Assembly: GCA_945863425.1 (NCBI GenBank)
Contig: CAMBBW010000004.1
Coordinates: 1-47,058 of the forward strand
DNA length: 47,058 nucleotides
Origin: Lishizhenia tianjinensis
GTDB lineage: Bacteria > Bacteroidota > Bacteroidia > Flavobacteriales_D > Crocinitomicaceae
Direction: 5' to 3'
Position 1 is the first letter of the stretch. Each line of letters begins with the position of its first letter. A program made the translations under genes and the position numbers. Below the pieces are notes generated by a model, which saw only the letters and a program-made list of their open reading frames with translations, did no database searches and was not told where the DNA came from. Shown here piece by piece: positions 24,243-32,543 of the stretch.

Positions 24243-24920
24243 TTAGTTTTGTTCAACTGGTGCCTTATCGTATTGTTTTTGTAAAAGGGCTAAGTGCTCC
24301 TTCATTCTACGGATCATTCCTTCTTGGTTGCCACTCAATGCCATTCTTAAATGATTTTTCTTATCTAGTAATAACATGATTTCTTGGAAATATTCTCCTC
24401 CAAAATACTGAGATCCTTTTTCCAACAAAGACTTTCCGTTACTTTTAAAATTGTACACACTTTTAACATCCCCTGTGGCCAAAATCCACAAAGAAGAATC
24501 ATACCCTTCAACTCGCTCTTTGAGCATGGAATGAACAAATTTAAGATCTTTCACACAATTTCCCTTTCCATCAGTAACAAAGGAAATTAATCGAACTTGC
24601 TTTAGTTTTTTTGATTTGTTTTTACGAATGTGTTGATAGATAATCTGATCAAGGTGCCAAAAAGACAATGAACAAGTGTCCGGACAAGATTCTTGTATGG
24701 TTGTTACAAGTACAATCGTATTTTCGAATTCCTTATAACTTCTTTTTTTTCCAGTAATGTCTACAAAAGAATACGGGACAGCAGCCCCAAAATCATCTAA
24801 TACTTTAAAATTATGTTCACAGCCCCTTGTTCCAATAAAAACAAGTAATAAAGCTGGACCAAAAACTAATAAAGTTGCAAGAACACCCCTGATTTTAATC
24901 CCAGAGACTTTTTTTTTCAT
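24243..24920 (-). CDS. Divergent SCO-like membrane-anchored thioredoxin-fold protein
   Basis: A 225-residue paralogue of the SCO chaperone with an N-terminal membrane anchor (about 11-29). The two-cysteine motif survives as ESCPDTCSL (Cys79, Cys83). At the place where SCO proteins have their copper histidine (HSGSF-x-L-x-D) this protein reads YFQEIMLLLDKKNHLRM, with Phe or Tyr in place of His. It may therefore work as a thiol reductase for the copper-site cysteines rather than as a copper carrier; that is inference. It is 20 bases upstream of the true SCO gene and 5 bases after subunit IV. Confidence 0.82.
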   Translation of the reverse strand: MKKKVSGIKIRGVLATLLVFGPALLLVFIGTRGCEHNFKVLDDFGAAVPYSFVDITGKKRSYKEFENTIVLVTTIQESCPDTCSLSFWHLDQIIYQHIRKNKSKKLKQVRLISFVTDGKGNCVKDLKFVHSMLKERVEGYDSSLWILATGDVKSVYNFKSNGKSLLEKGSQYFGGEYFQEIMLLLDKKNHLRMALSGNQEGMIRRMKEHLALLQKQYDKAPVEQN

Positions 24921-24925
24921 CTTAC

Positions 24926-25294
24926 TTAGAATGCATTTTGTTGAAGTGCATCATTTATTGCGAGCGCTTCCCAAATTGCAATAAAAATCAAATATAAAAC
25001 AAACATAAAGTATGGTATCAAAATGATATTACGCAAAGATTTTTTCTCATCACCTAAATGCATAAATACCAAAACAATGTAACCAGCTTTCACAAGTGTC
25101 ATTACAATAAACGACCATTTTACCATGGGCCAAATATCTGTACCTTGTTTAATGAACGCCCCTAAAGCAACCTCAACTGCAGTAATTGCAGTTAATAATG
25201 CCGTTACAAACCAGATTTTTTTACGGATTTTTTTTCCTTCTTCCTCGTTGTGATGAGTTTGTAAAGAATATTCAATAACGTCGTCTCTTTCCAT
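24926..25294 (-). CDS. Cytochrome c oxidase subunit IV (prokaryotic type)
   Basis: A 122-residue protein with three membrane helices (about 29-50, 58-80, 92-113) and the family segment WSFIVMTLVKAGYIVLVFMHL, where K-x-x-x-I-x-x-x-F-M-H-L is the signature of prokaryotic COX4 / CyoD-like subunits. The N-terminal HHNEEEGKKIRKKIW is cytoplasmic. It follows subunit III by 27 bases. It stabilises the oxidase rather than taking part in catalysis. Confidence 0.88.
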   Translation of the reverse strand: MERDDVIEYSLQTHHNEEEGKKIRKKIWFVTALLTAITAVEVALGAFIKQGTDIWPMVKWSFIVMTLVKAGYIVLVFMHLGDEKKSLRNIILIPYFMFVLYLIFIAIWEALAINDALQQNAF

Positions 25295-25321
25295 GTTAAT
25301 TCTTATTAATCGTTAATCAAT

Positions 25322-26344
25322 TTATACCAAGTAGAAGAATGTAAATACAAACACCCAAACTAAATCCACGAAATGCCAATATAAACCTGTTTTTTCTACC
25401 ATCTCATAATGCCCCCTTTTGTGGTATGTTCCAAGAACAACACCTATCATAATGATGATATTTATCATTACTCCAGAAAATACGTGGAAACCATGGAAAC
25501 CTGTAATGAAGAAAAAGAATTGACCGTATTGTTGAGGCCCGTATTCATTTTGTTGAAGATTTGCTCCATAAATCACTTTGTTCGGAACTCCGCTATACAA
25601 AGAAGCATAATACATCTCTTCAGCTTTTTTTCCTTCAATGTGAGAGCCAACTTTGTTTTGTTTCCCATTTTTCTTGATAATTAACTTCATGTGATCATCT
25701 GCACTTTTATTTACTTTTGCCACTGATCCATCATGCAAGTTAATCATTCCGTCCTTCAGGTTACCAGTCTCAGCAGCATGTTGGAACTCATGCATCAAAT
25801 CTTCGGTAACAACATCACCCTTTTTATGGTGGTGACCCGGAGTAACCACAGTAAAGTTTTGTATCTCACCAAAATGACCTTTCACAATTGCTTGCGAACC
25901 GTCTGCCAACTCAATTTTCCCAAACTCTGAACCATGTATGAAGTGATACCATTCCCAGGCTTGAGAACCTACAAAGAAAAATCCACCTATTATTGTAGCA
26001 ATCATCCATTTCACAACTCCTTTTTTATCCATTCTGTGCCCTGCTTCAACACCCAAAACCATTGTAACAGATGAAACAATTAAAATAAATGTCATTAACG
26101 CAACATACAATAAGGGATACCCGTGACCTAAAAACGGCATTGAATTGAACGTTTCCTCTCCAATAGGCCATGCCTCTTGCGCGTCGTGTCTTGTAAAACC
26201 ATAGGCAATCAATAATCCACCAAATGTCAATGCATCCGACACAAGGAAAAACCACATCATTAATTTACCATAACTTGTTTGAAAAGGAGATTCTTTCCCT
26301 CCCCAAAGTGTAGAAGCATCTACATGTGCTGAATGACCTGCCAT
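25322..26344 (-). CDS. ctaE: Cytochrome c oxidase subunit III (copy A) with a large soluble insert
   Basis: A 340-residue heme-copper oxidase subunit III. Family anchors are WFFLVSDALTFGGLLIAYG, SQAWEWYHFI (126-135), FFFITGFHGFHVFSG (277-291) and the C-terminal YWHFVDLVWVFVFTFFYLV. In ordinary subunits III only some 15-25 residues separate the Q-A-x-E-x block from the T-G-F-H-G block; here about 135 do (138-272). The insert is hydrophilic, contains HHHKKGD and HEFQHAAE, and has two similar beta-hairpin-like stretches (LADGSQAIVKG and LHDGSVAKVNK). The neighbouring subunit III paralogue has a different insert at the same place. It is transcribed after copy B with a 25-base gap. Confidence 0.92.
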   Translation of the reverse strand: MAGHSAHVDASTLWGGKESPFQTSYGKLMMWFFLVSDALTFGGLLIAYGFTRHDAQEAWPIGEETFNSMPFLGHGYPLLYVALMTFILIVSSVTMVLGVEAGHRMDKKGVVKWMIATIIGGFFFVGSQAWEWYHFIHGSEFGKIELADGSQAIVKGHFGEIQNFTVVTPGHHHKKGDVVTEDLMHEFQHAAETGNLKDGMINLHDGSVAKVNKSADDHMKLIIKKNGKQNKVGSHIEGKKAEEMYYASLYSGVPNKVIYGANLQQNEYGPQQYGQFFFFITGFHGFHVFSGVMINIIIMIGVVLGTYHKRGHYEMVEKTGLYWHFVDLVWVFVFTFFYLV

Positions 26345-26369
26345 ACTAGATAGAAATTTTTTTGCAAGT

Positions 26370-27425
26370 TTAATGAATAAAAAGCAAAAACAACAACAAA
26401 TACCCCCAAAGAATCGCTAAAAAATGCCAGAAAATTGCTCCGAGTCTAAGACTAAGCACATCCCCACCATCGTATTTACCTGAAAACGAGTTGATTGTTA
26501 CTTTAATCATATAAATCAAGGTGACTAAAATATGGAGTAAATGAATGAAAGTTAATATGTACATATAAGAAGATGCAGCATCTGTAGTCTCTAAAGCTTT
26601 AATCTGAAGGTATTTTGATAATTTTTTACCCTCAAAATACAAATTTCGGTTCTTGTATTCCAATTCTTTTCCCTTGTATAATAATTGAAAATCTGTCCCG
26701 AATTTCCCTCGCACGAAAAAATCTACTCTTTTGTCTAGTATATTCTGTGCAAGTTGTGACAACCTCAATTGATCAACATATTTTAATTCAGTAGAATCAG
26801 GAAAAATCAATTTATTATTCAAAACTGAAATAGATTTGTCATTATAAATTAATTCAAAGGAAGAATTCGATTTTGCCTTAGTTAGTTTCGCAGGAGTTAC
26901 TCCTATAAATTGCTTCATAAACTCTGACATCAAGTTATAGTCTACTTCGCTCATCACTTTCCCTTGACACAGATAATTATTGCCATCAACTTCGAGAATT
27001 TCACCTTTAAATTTAACTTGATAATAATCACCATATCTGCCATCAACGACCATGATGTGATTATTCGCCGCATGAATTCCATTGTCCGTTAATGCACCGT
27101 ATCCTTTAAATTGAAAATAAACAAACCCTAAACCGGCTATTAATGTAGCTGAAATAAAAATACGTAATGCTGATTTATTTTTGCTTTTTCCTTTCCTGAT
27201 AGCTATTTCTAAAAAAAGGCTGCTCAAAATAATTAAGAATGTGCTAATCCAAAAATAAGTTGGTAAAGGATATTTTAGCCAGAAAGAATCGCCCATTGAA
27301 ACGATGTATGCAGAAGTGAAGCCTGCAAAAAGCATAATAACACTAAAAATCCCAACATAAACGAGATTTTTTTTCATTTTCACCCGAACTTCAGGATCTA
27401 ATTCTTTACTGTAATCTGGTCTCAT
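26370..27425 (-). CDS. Cytochrome c oxidase subunit III-like protein (copy B) with a large soluble insert
   Basis: A 351-residue paralogue of copy A, more divergent. Membrane helices match subunit III: 21-43, 56-76 and 89-107 at the front, then ILTFIHLLHILVTLIYMI (290-307) and the C-terminal FWHFLAILWGYLLLFLLF. Between them sits about 170 residues of soluble sequence (110-283), richer in beta structure (VVDGRYGDYYQVKFKG, FELIYNDKSISVL, KFGTDFQLLYKGKEL). The glutamate-containing Q-x-x-E motif of copy A is reduced to YFQFKGYG. Two subunit III genes in tandem after ctaB are usual in Bacteroidota. It lies 8 bases after ctaB. Confidence 0.85.
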   Translation of the reverse strand: MRPDYSKELDPEVRVKMKKNLVYVGIFSVIMLFAGFTSAYIVSMGDSFWLKYPLPTYFWISTFLIILSSLFLEIAIRKGKSKNKSALRIFISATLIAGLGFVYFQFKGYGALTDNGIHAANNHIMVVDGRYGDYYQVKFKGEILEVDGNNYLCQGKVMSEVDYNLMSEFMKQFIGVTPAKLTKAKSNSSFELIYNDKSISVLNNKLIFPDSTELKYVDQLRLSQLAQNILDKRVDFFVRGKFGTDFQLLYKGKELEYKNRNLYFEGKKLSKYLQIKALETTDAASSYMYILTFIHLLHILVTLIYMIKVTINSFSGKYDGGDVLSLRLGAIFWHFLAILWGYLLLFLLFIH

Positions 27426-27433
27426 AACTTGTA

Positions 27434-28321
27434 TTATTTTGGTAACATAGGTTCTACCCTATCAAAAACATAAACGAATTGAATTATTGGTAAATAAACA
27501 AATGAAGCGAACATAAGTTTACGTGCATCCTTATCTTCACAAGAAAGAAACAATCGGTATGCATACAAGAAAAATAGAATCCCAATGAACGAACCTAAAA
27601 CGAATGTTACTGTGCCGCACCACCCCATCAACCAAGGCATTAAACTAAATGGTATTAGCGCTAATGAATAAAGCAGAATTTGAAAAGCAGAATTTTTTGT
27701 TTTTCCTGTTTTTGAAGGTAATAAATAAAAGCCTGCTCGCTGGTAATCTTCATGTAAAATCCACGCGATTGCCCAAAAGTGTGGAAACTGCCATGTAAAT
27801 TGAACAAAAAACAAAACACCCGGTAGTAATCCGAAATCATTGGTTGCTGCAATGGCTCCCAAAAAAGGAGGAATAGCACCCGGAAAGGCACCAATTAGTA
27901 CCGCCCAAGGGGTTTTTTGCTTCATCGGGGTATAAATGAAAACATAGGAAATAAAAGCAAATAAACCTAAAGCTGCTGAATATAAATTAATCATAAATAA
28001 CATAGCAGTCCCGATTACTAAACTGACAACAACAACAGCATAGGCTTCTGTGTTTGTCATCCAGCCTTGCGGAAGCGGCCTCCGATTGGTTCGATTCATT
28101 AATTTATCCAAGTGTTGTTCCCAAATCTGATTGGCTCCATTGGATGCACCAGTGACAAAAATTCCGCCGAAAGTTAATAAGGCCAATTCTGTCAAATCTT
28201 CACCCCCAGCAAATAAATAACCAGAAATTGCAGATAAAATCACTAAGGATGACAATCTGAATTTTGTAAAAATCAGATAGGTTTTAAATTTGTTGGGCTG
28301 TATAACTTTAGTTTGTTCCAT
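27434..28321 (-). CDS. ctaB: Protoheme IX farnesyltransferase (heme O synthase)
   Basis: A 295-residue UbiA-superfamily enzyme with eight or nine membrane helices that adds a farnesyl chain to heme b for the oxidase. The first prenyl-diphosphate site is GANQIWEQHLDKLMNRTNRRPLP; the usual first Asp of N-x3-D-x3-D is replaced by Glu, while the M-x-R-T-x-x-R-P block is intact. The second site region is FWQFPHFWAIAW, followed by HEDYQRAGFYLLP. It is the first gene of the oxidase assembly operon. Subunits I and II of the oxidase are not upstream, where many relatives have them. Confidence 0.93.
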   Translation of the reverse strand: MEQTKVIQPNKFKTYLIFTKFRLSSLVILSAISGYLFAGGEDLTELALLTFGGIFVTGASNGANQIWEQHLDKLMNRTNRRPLPQGWMTNTEAYAVVVVSLVIGTAMLFMINLYSAALGLFAFISYVFIYTPMKQKTPWAVLIGAFPGAIPPFLGAIAATNDFGLLPGVLFFVQFTWQFPHFWAIAWILHEDYQRAGFYLLPSKTGKTKNSAFQILLYSLALIPFSLMPWLMGWCGTVTFVLGSFIGILFFLYAYRLFLSCEDKDARKLMFASFVYLPIIQFVYVFDRVEPMLPK

Positions 28322-28332
28322 TTCTTATTTTG

Positions 28333-28340
28333 CAAATTTA
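28333..28340 (-). promoter_or_regulatory. Candidate -7 box of the ctaB-cox operon
   Basis: Reads TAAATTTG on the minus strand, an exact match, 11 bases before the ctaB ATG. TTCG elements lie 17-21 bases upstream. It implies that the operon has its own promoter in the 76-base space after the E1 gene. Confidence 0.55.
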
Positions 28341-28397
28341 ATCATTCTTAGGTCGAACGAATAAAAATGTAAAGAAATGATTGAAATAAAATTGTTT

Positions 28398-30485
28398 TTA
28401 ATAATTCAGCAGATCTTTCAATTTTTCCGCCACCTTTTCAGAATTAGTTAACAATGCAGCTTCCAAAGCAGAATTTAAAGGTATTGCCGGAGTATCTACC
28501 GATCCTACGATCGAAATAGGAGCATCCAGATACTGAAAATTATCTCTTTGAATACGACCAGCCAACCCAAGAGTGAAAGTAGCTTCAATTGATTCTTCCG
28601 TTACAAGTAGAACTTTATTGTGTTTTCTGACAGTTGAATTAATTAATTCCATATCCAACGGATTCAACGTTCTCAAATCAATTATTTCAACTTGATTTTG
28701 GTGTTTTTTAGCTGCTGTGAGTGACCAGTAAACTCCTCTGCCATATGTTATTATGCAACAACTTTTTCCTCGAGCGAAATTCTCTTCACTAGCAGTTTGA
28801 ACAATTCTTCCTTTTCCTAAAGGTATGATATAGTCTTCATCAGGCTCAATTGACATTGCTCCTTCGGTTCCGGGAACCTTCGACCAATATAATCCTTTAT
28901 GCTCCAACATAACCACAGGATTCGGGTCGTAAAATGCCGCTTTTATTAACCCTTTCAAGTCTGCGCCGGTTGAAGGATAAACAACCTTAATTCCACGAAT
29001 ATTAGTTAAAACAGACTCAACACTAGATGAATGATAGGGTCCACCAGAACCATACGCTCCAATCGGAACGCGAATCAAACAACTTACTGGCCATTTTCCA
29101 TTTGACAAATAATAAGAACGAGAAACCTCGGTAAACAATTGATTCAATCCTGGCCAAATATAATCAGCAAACTGAACCTCTACAATAGGTTTTAAACCAA
29201 CAGCGGACATTCCAACCGTTGATCCAATTATAAATGCTTCCTGTATTGGTGTATTAAATACTCTATTTTCACCAAAGGTTTGGGCTAAGGTTGCTGCTTC
29301 TCTAAATACACCACCTAATCTACCGCCAACATCTTGACCATAGAGCAAAGATTCGGGATGTTTTTGCATTAACTCTCGCACTGCAAACAAGGCAGAATCA
29401 ACCATCACTGTTTTTTTCTTTCCTGCTGGTTCACGTTCTCCTTTTTCCTCTGTTATCTCAGTTGGAGCAAAAATAAAATCAGTGATACTCGAAGGGTCTG
29501 GATCCTCCGCATTAAGTGCTTTTTCATATTCTGTATCAACCAATTTTCTGACCTCTGCTTCCATTAGAATTAAATCAGCTTCACCTATTCCTTTACTGCG
29601 CAATAATTCCTTCAATTTAGGATAAGGATCACGTGTAGCAGCTTCCTCTAAATCATCCCTATACCATTCCTTACGAACACCAGAAGTATGATGACCCAAA
29701 AGCGGAACTTTAGCATGCAAAACAAATGGCCGTCTTTCGGTTCGAATCAAATGAATTATTTCATTTAATGTTCGAAATGATTCCTCAAAATCACTACCAT
29801 CAATGGAGCGAACTTCAAGACCTTTAAACGCTGAAGCATATTCAGCCATATTTTGAGACCGTATTTCCTTTGAATTTGCCGAAATATCCCAATCATTGTC
29901 TTGCACCAAAAACAATATTGGAAACTGTTTTAAAGACGCCATTTGAAGGGCTTCAGAAACCTCTCCTTCCGTACATGATGCATCCCCTAACGAACAAACT
30001 ACAACTGGATTATCGCCATTATAATCGGGTGACAAACCTTGGTTTTCCTTAAACTGAACTCCCATTGCTACTCCTGTTGTGGGAATCGCTTGCATGCCTG
30101 TTGCGGAGGATTGATGTATGATTTTTGGAAGATCATCACGATTCAAAGAAGGGTGTGAATAATAAGTCCTACCACCTGAAAACGGATCATTTTTTTTTGC
30201 AAAAACCTGAAGCATGAGTTCAAACGGAGTTAACCCTATTCCCAATAATATACTATCGTCTCTATAATAAGGAGAAACCCAATCTTGGGGCTTTAATTGC
30301 ATAGCCAATGCAATTTGTATTGCTTCATGACCCCGAGATGTAGCATGAACATATTTTGCAGTTACTTCCTTATTTGCTTCGAATTTTTCGGCCATTGTTT
30401 TAGCCGTGCACATAATTCTAAAAGCCTGAATTAATAAGTCTTTAGAAAGTAATTCACTTTCTTTTTCTGCAAGAATAGTAGCCAT
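28398..30485 (-). CDS. Fused E1 alpha-beta of a 2-oxoacid dehydrogenase complex
   Basis: A 695-residue thiamine-diphosphate enzyme with the alpha subunit (about 1-340) joined to the beta subunit (about 355-695). In the alpha half the ThDP-binding motif runs from GDAS at 167-170 to DND at 196-198; the YRDD segment and the phosphorylation-loop-like HHTSGVRKEWYRDD are also present. The beta half has LYGQDVGGRLGGVFREAATL and the GAYGSGGPYHSSSVE block. This fusion is common in Bacteroidota and is usually annotated as branched-chain 2-oxoacid (2-oxoisovalerate) dehydrogenase E1, though pyruvate cannot be excluded. The E2 and E3 partners are not in the window. It appears to be a single-gene transcript. 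Confidence 0.9.
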   Translation of the reverse strand: MATILAEKESELLSKDLLIQAFRIMCTAKTMAEKFEANKEVTAKYVHATSRGHEAIQIALAMQLKPQDWVSPYYRDDSILLGIGLTPFELMLQVFAKKNDPFSGGRTYYSHPSLNRDDLPKIIHQSSATGMQAIPTTGVAMGVQFKENQGLSPDYNGDNPVVVCSLGDASCTEGEVSEALQMASLKQFPILFLVQDNDWDISANSKEIRSQNMAEYASAFKGLEVRSIDGSDFEESFRTLNEIIHLIRTERRPFVLHAKVPLLGHHTSGVRKEWYRDDLEEAATRDPYPKLKELLRSKGIGEADLILMEAEVRKLVDTEYEKALNAEDPDPSSITDFIFAPTEITEEKGEREPAGKKKTVMVDSALFAVRELMQKHPESLLYGQDVGGRLGGVFREAATLAQTFGENRVFNTPIQEAFIIGSTVGMSAVGLKPIVEVQFADYIWPGLNQLFTEVSRSYYLSNGKWPVSCLIRVPIGAYGSGGPYHSSSVESVLTNIRGIKVVYPSTGADLKGLIKAAFYDPNPVVMLEHKGLYWSKVPGTEGAMSIEPDEDYIIPLGKGRIVQTASEENFARGKSCCIITYGRGVYWSLTAAKKHQNQVEIIDLRTLNPLDMELINSTVRKHNKVLLVTEESIEATFTLGLAGRIQRDNFQYLDAPISIVGSVDTPAIPLNSALEAALLTNSEKVAEKLKDLLNY

Positions 30486-30537
30486 TGTTTAAATTTTGGT
30501 GCGCTAAGATACGAACTAAGTAGAATTTGGAAAATAA

Positions 30538-30963
30538 TCAATAAACCATTTCGATGGTGATTTCCATGTTTTGCGAAAGTTTGAACGAACAATCTTCAAA
30601 ATCCGGTGCCGATAAAAATGGACGAAAATCCTTTGAAAATGCAAATGCCTCTGTTGGAACACCTATTAAATTAGTATTACACACTTTATCATCATTTTCA
30701 TCGTGAAAGGTAGCAATTGCATACTCTCCTGCCTTCAAATTTTTAAACTCATAAACTACTTCTTTTCCTTCGGGTTTAACTCTAATCATGTGAAGCGTCT
30801 TCCCGACTTCAGGGAAAAGTTTTTCATCATTGTATAAAGCAATTTCAACTTGCCCGTTCGTATTTTCAATTCCGATTAACTTAACGGTTAACGAATATTG
30901 AGCTTTGAAAGAAAGTGTGACTAGAAAAAATCCAAAAAATAAATAAAGCGTTTTATTAATCAT
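30538..30963 (-). CDS. DUF2141 secreted protein
   Basis: A 141-residue protein with a signal peptide (MINKTLYLFFGFFLVTLSFKA, then QYSLTV) and one DUF2141 beta-sandwich. The family pattern is clear: NGQVEIALYNDEKLF, LKAGEYAIATFHDENDDKVCNTN and IGVPTEAFAFSKDFRP. Function of the family is unknown; it is often found beside lipid or carotenoid enzymes in Bacteroidota and marine proteobacteria. Its start overlaps the desaturase-family gene stop by four bases, so it is translated as part of that operon. Confidence 0.85.
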   Translation of the reverse strand: MINKTLYLFFGFFLVTLSFKAQYSLTVKLIGIENTNGQVEIALYNDEKLFPEVGKTLHMIRVKPEGKEVVYEFKNLKAGEYAIATFHDENDDKVCNTNLIGVPTEAFAFSKDFRPFLSAPDFEDCSFKLSQNMEITIEMVY

Positions 30964-31664
30964 GCTTGTTTTTTTTTAAATGATGTTTTTAAAAGTGTAT
31001 CCCAAATTAAAAATGTAGAAGCATAATTGCCATTTAATTTGGAATGATGAATATCATGATGCTCTGTTTTGCTCAATCCCGGAAAGTTGCTAATTCCAGG
31101 AAGTTTTAAATCTGAATGAATGTGGATTTCGTGAAGATTTCGCAGTAGACCAAAAATCCAAAATGCGTATAAATTAATTTCCATAAAACTCAAAATCAAG
31201 CCAAAACCTAAAGCAACGCCTATTGTCCCCATCATCCATTCTAAAGGGTGTGCATAAAGATATTCTAACGGAAAAGGCTTAGTTGCCCGATGATGAATTG
31301 AATGAATATGCTTTAATAAAAACTTATTTTGATGCAGGTATCTATGGTAGAAGTAAAAAAATAAATCATCCACTAAAAATGCAATCAGCACTTGGCCGGC
31401 CACGACGTACCAAACAAAGCTTGAAGTGTCAAGAAAATCAAAAAGAAAATAGGCTCCAAAACCTGAAAAAGCTAAAAGCGTAATGAAATTAAACAAAAAA
31501 AGAGGCATTCTGCTCTTGAACAACCCCGGCTTGTATTCTTGCTGTTGAATCCGATATGATTTAAAAAATGAAGTGTTTAGTACAACATAACTATAAATAA
31601 AACCGAATAGATTAGAAATAACTAATAGTAAAACGGTGCCAATAGCAACTTTTTCTGCTGTCAT
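30960..31664 (-). CDS. Sterol desaturase / fatty acid hydroxylase family di-iron membrane protein
   Basis: A 234-residue protein with four or five membrane helices and the three histidine clusters of the family: HRYLH, HSIHH and a last pair HEIHIHSD and HHDIHH. The fold is that of C-4 methyl oxidases and alkylglycerol monooxygenases, so a hydroxylation or desaturation of a lipid tail is likely. The actual lipid is unknown. It overlaps its neighbours by four bases on both sides (ATGA with FkbM upstream, ATGA with DUF2141 downstream). Confidence 0.88.
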   Translation of the reverse strand: MTAEKVAIGTVLLLVISNLFGFIYSYVVLNTSFFKSYRIQQQEYKPGLFKSRMPLFLFNFITLLAFSGFGAYFLFDFLDTSSFVWYVVAGQVLIAFLVDDLFFYFYHRYLHQNKFLLKHIHSIHHRATKPFPLEYLYAHPLEWMMGTIGVALGFGLILSFMEINLYAFWIFGLLRNLHEIHIHSDLKLPGISNFPGLSKTEHHDIHHSKLNGNYASTFLIWDTLLKTSFKKKQA

Positions 31665-32461
31665 AATCTAAGAGCAAATAAATTAAACATAGCCGTTCCT
31701 TCCAATCCAGACTCACTTTCCGAATGCAATTGATTAAAACCTTTTTGCGTTAATAAATCCTTCACCTTATTTAATCGACCATCTGTATCGTGTACCTCAA
31801 CAACTAATGAGTTTATTTTTGCCCAATCAGCAGCTTCAATCCCATTCAGAGCACTCCATTCAGCTCCTTCACAATCGATTTTGAGCAAATCTATTCTATC
31901 CAAATTGTGTTCTGCTATGAAGCTAGATAGTGTTCTTAAGGAACAACTCACCTTTTTTCTTCCTTTAACCAACTGTTTTGCGATCAAACCTGAAAAAATG
32001 GTAGGTATCCATTTCATCCATTTCATATTTTCAGGCGGATTTTTCATAGTTCCTTTTACTGCTCGCTGGAAAGCCGTTGGATCTACGTCCCATTGCTCCG
32101 GATGTAGCGTTGAAAGAGCAGGAGTATTTGGAAAATATGTAAATTCTGCTTGGGTGTTTTCATTCGAAATCCCATACCGACAAACCGTTATTTGACCACC
32201 TCCGATTAGCTCAGCATTTTTCTCAAGTGTATCGGCAATATCAGGAATTGGTTCAAAACAATACACACGAACATTTTTTCCTTTTTGAGCTGCACGCACT
32301 CCAAAAACACCGATGTTTGCCCCTACATCTAAAACAACATCACCGTCATTTATCTGAATACCATTTGTTAAATATCCTTCAACATGATGATCTAACATTT
32401 TCGCCTCAGCAGCACGTAGCGCAAAAACAGGGGTCCCATCGACTAAATTTATTTTTCTCAT
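31661..32461 (-). CDS. FkbM family methyltransferase
   Basis: A 266-residue SAM-dependent O-methyltransferase. Motif I is GDVVLDVGANIGVFGVRAA and the family's downstream block is RIDLLKIDCEGAEWSALNGI. FkbM enzymes methylate hydroxyl groups of sugars, polyketides or glycolipids. The open frame extends nine codons upstream to a TTG; the ATG at 32461 is taken as start because nothing upstream resembles the family. First gene of the three-gene group with the hydroxylase and DUF2141 genes; a hydroxylase followed in use by an O-methyltransferase would make chemical sense but is not shown. Confidence 0.87.
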   Translation of the reverse strand: MRKINLVDGTPVFALRAAEAKMLDHHVEGYLTNGIQINDGDVVLDVGANIGVFGVRAAQKGKNVRVYCFEPIPDIADTLEKNAELIGGGQITVCRYGISNENTQAEFTYFPNTPALSTLHPEQWDVDPTAFQRAVKGTMKNPPENMKWMKWIPTIFSGLIAKQLVKGRKKVSCSLRTLSSFIAEHNLDRIDLLKIDCEGAEWSALNGIEAADWAKINSLVVEVHDTDGRLNKVKDLLTQKGFNQLHSESESGLEGTAMFNLFALRL

Positions 32462-32543
32462 AATATACTTATGATTAAAGTTAAGCAAATTGAATTAAGA
32501 TTCTTTTAATCAATTAACATTAATCTACTAATTTTTCAACATT

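Noticed and set aside
32462-32488. TTG start nine codons upstream for the FkbM gene
   Set aside because: No family similarity upstream of the ATG at 32461.
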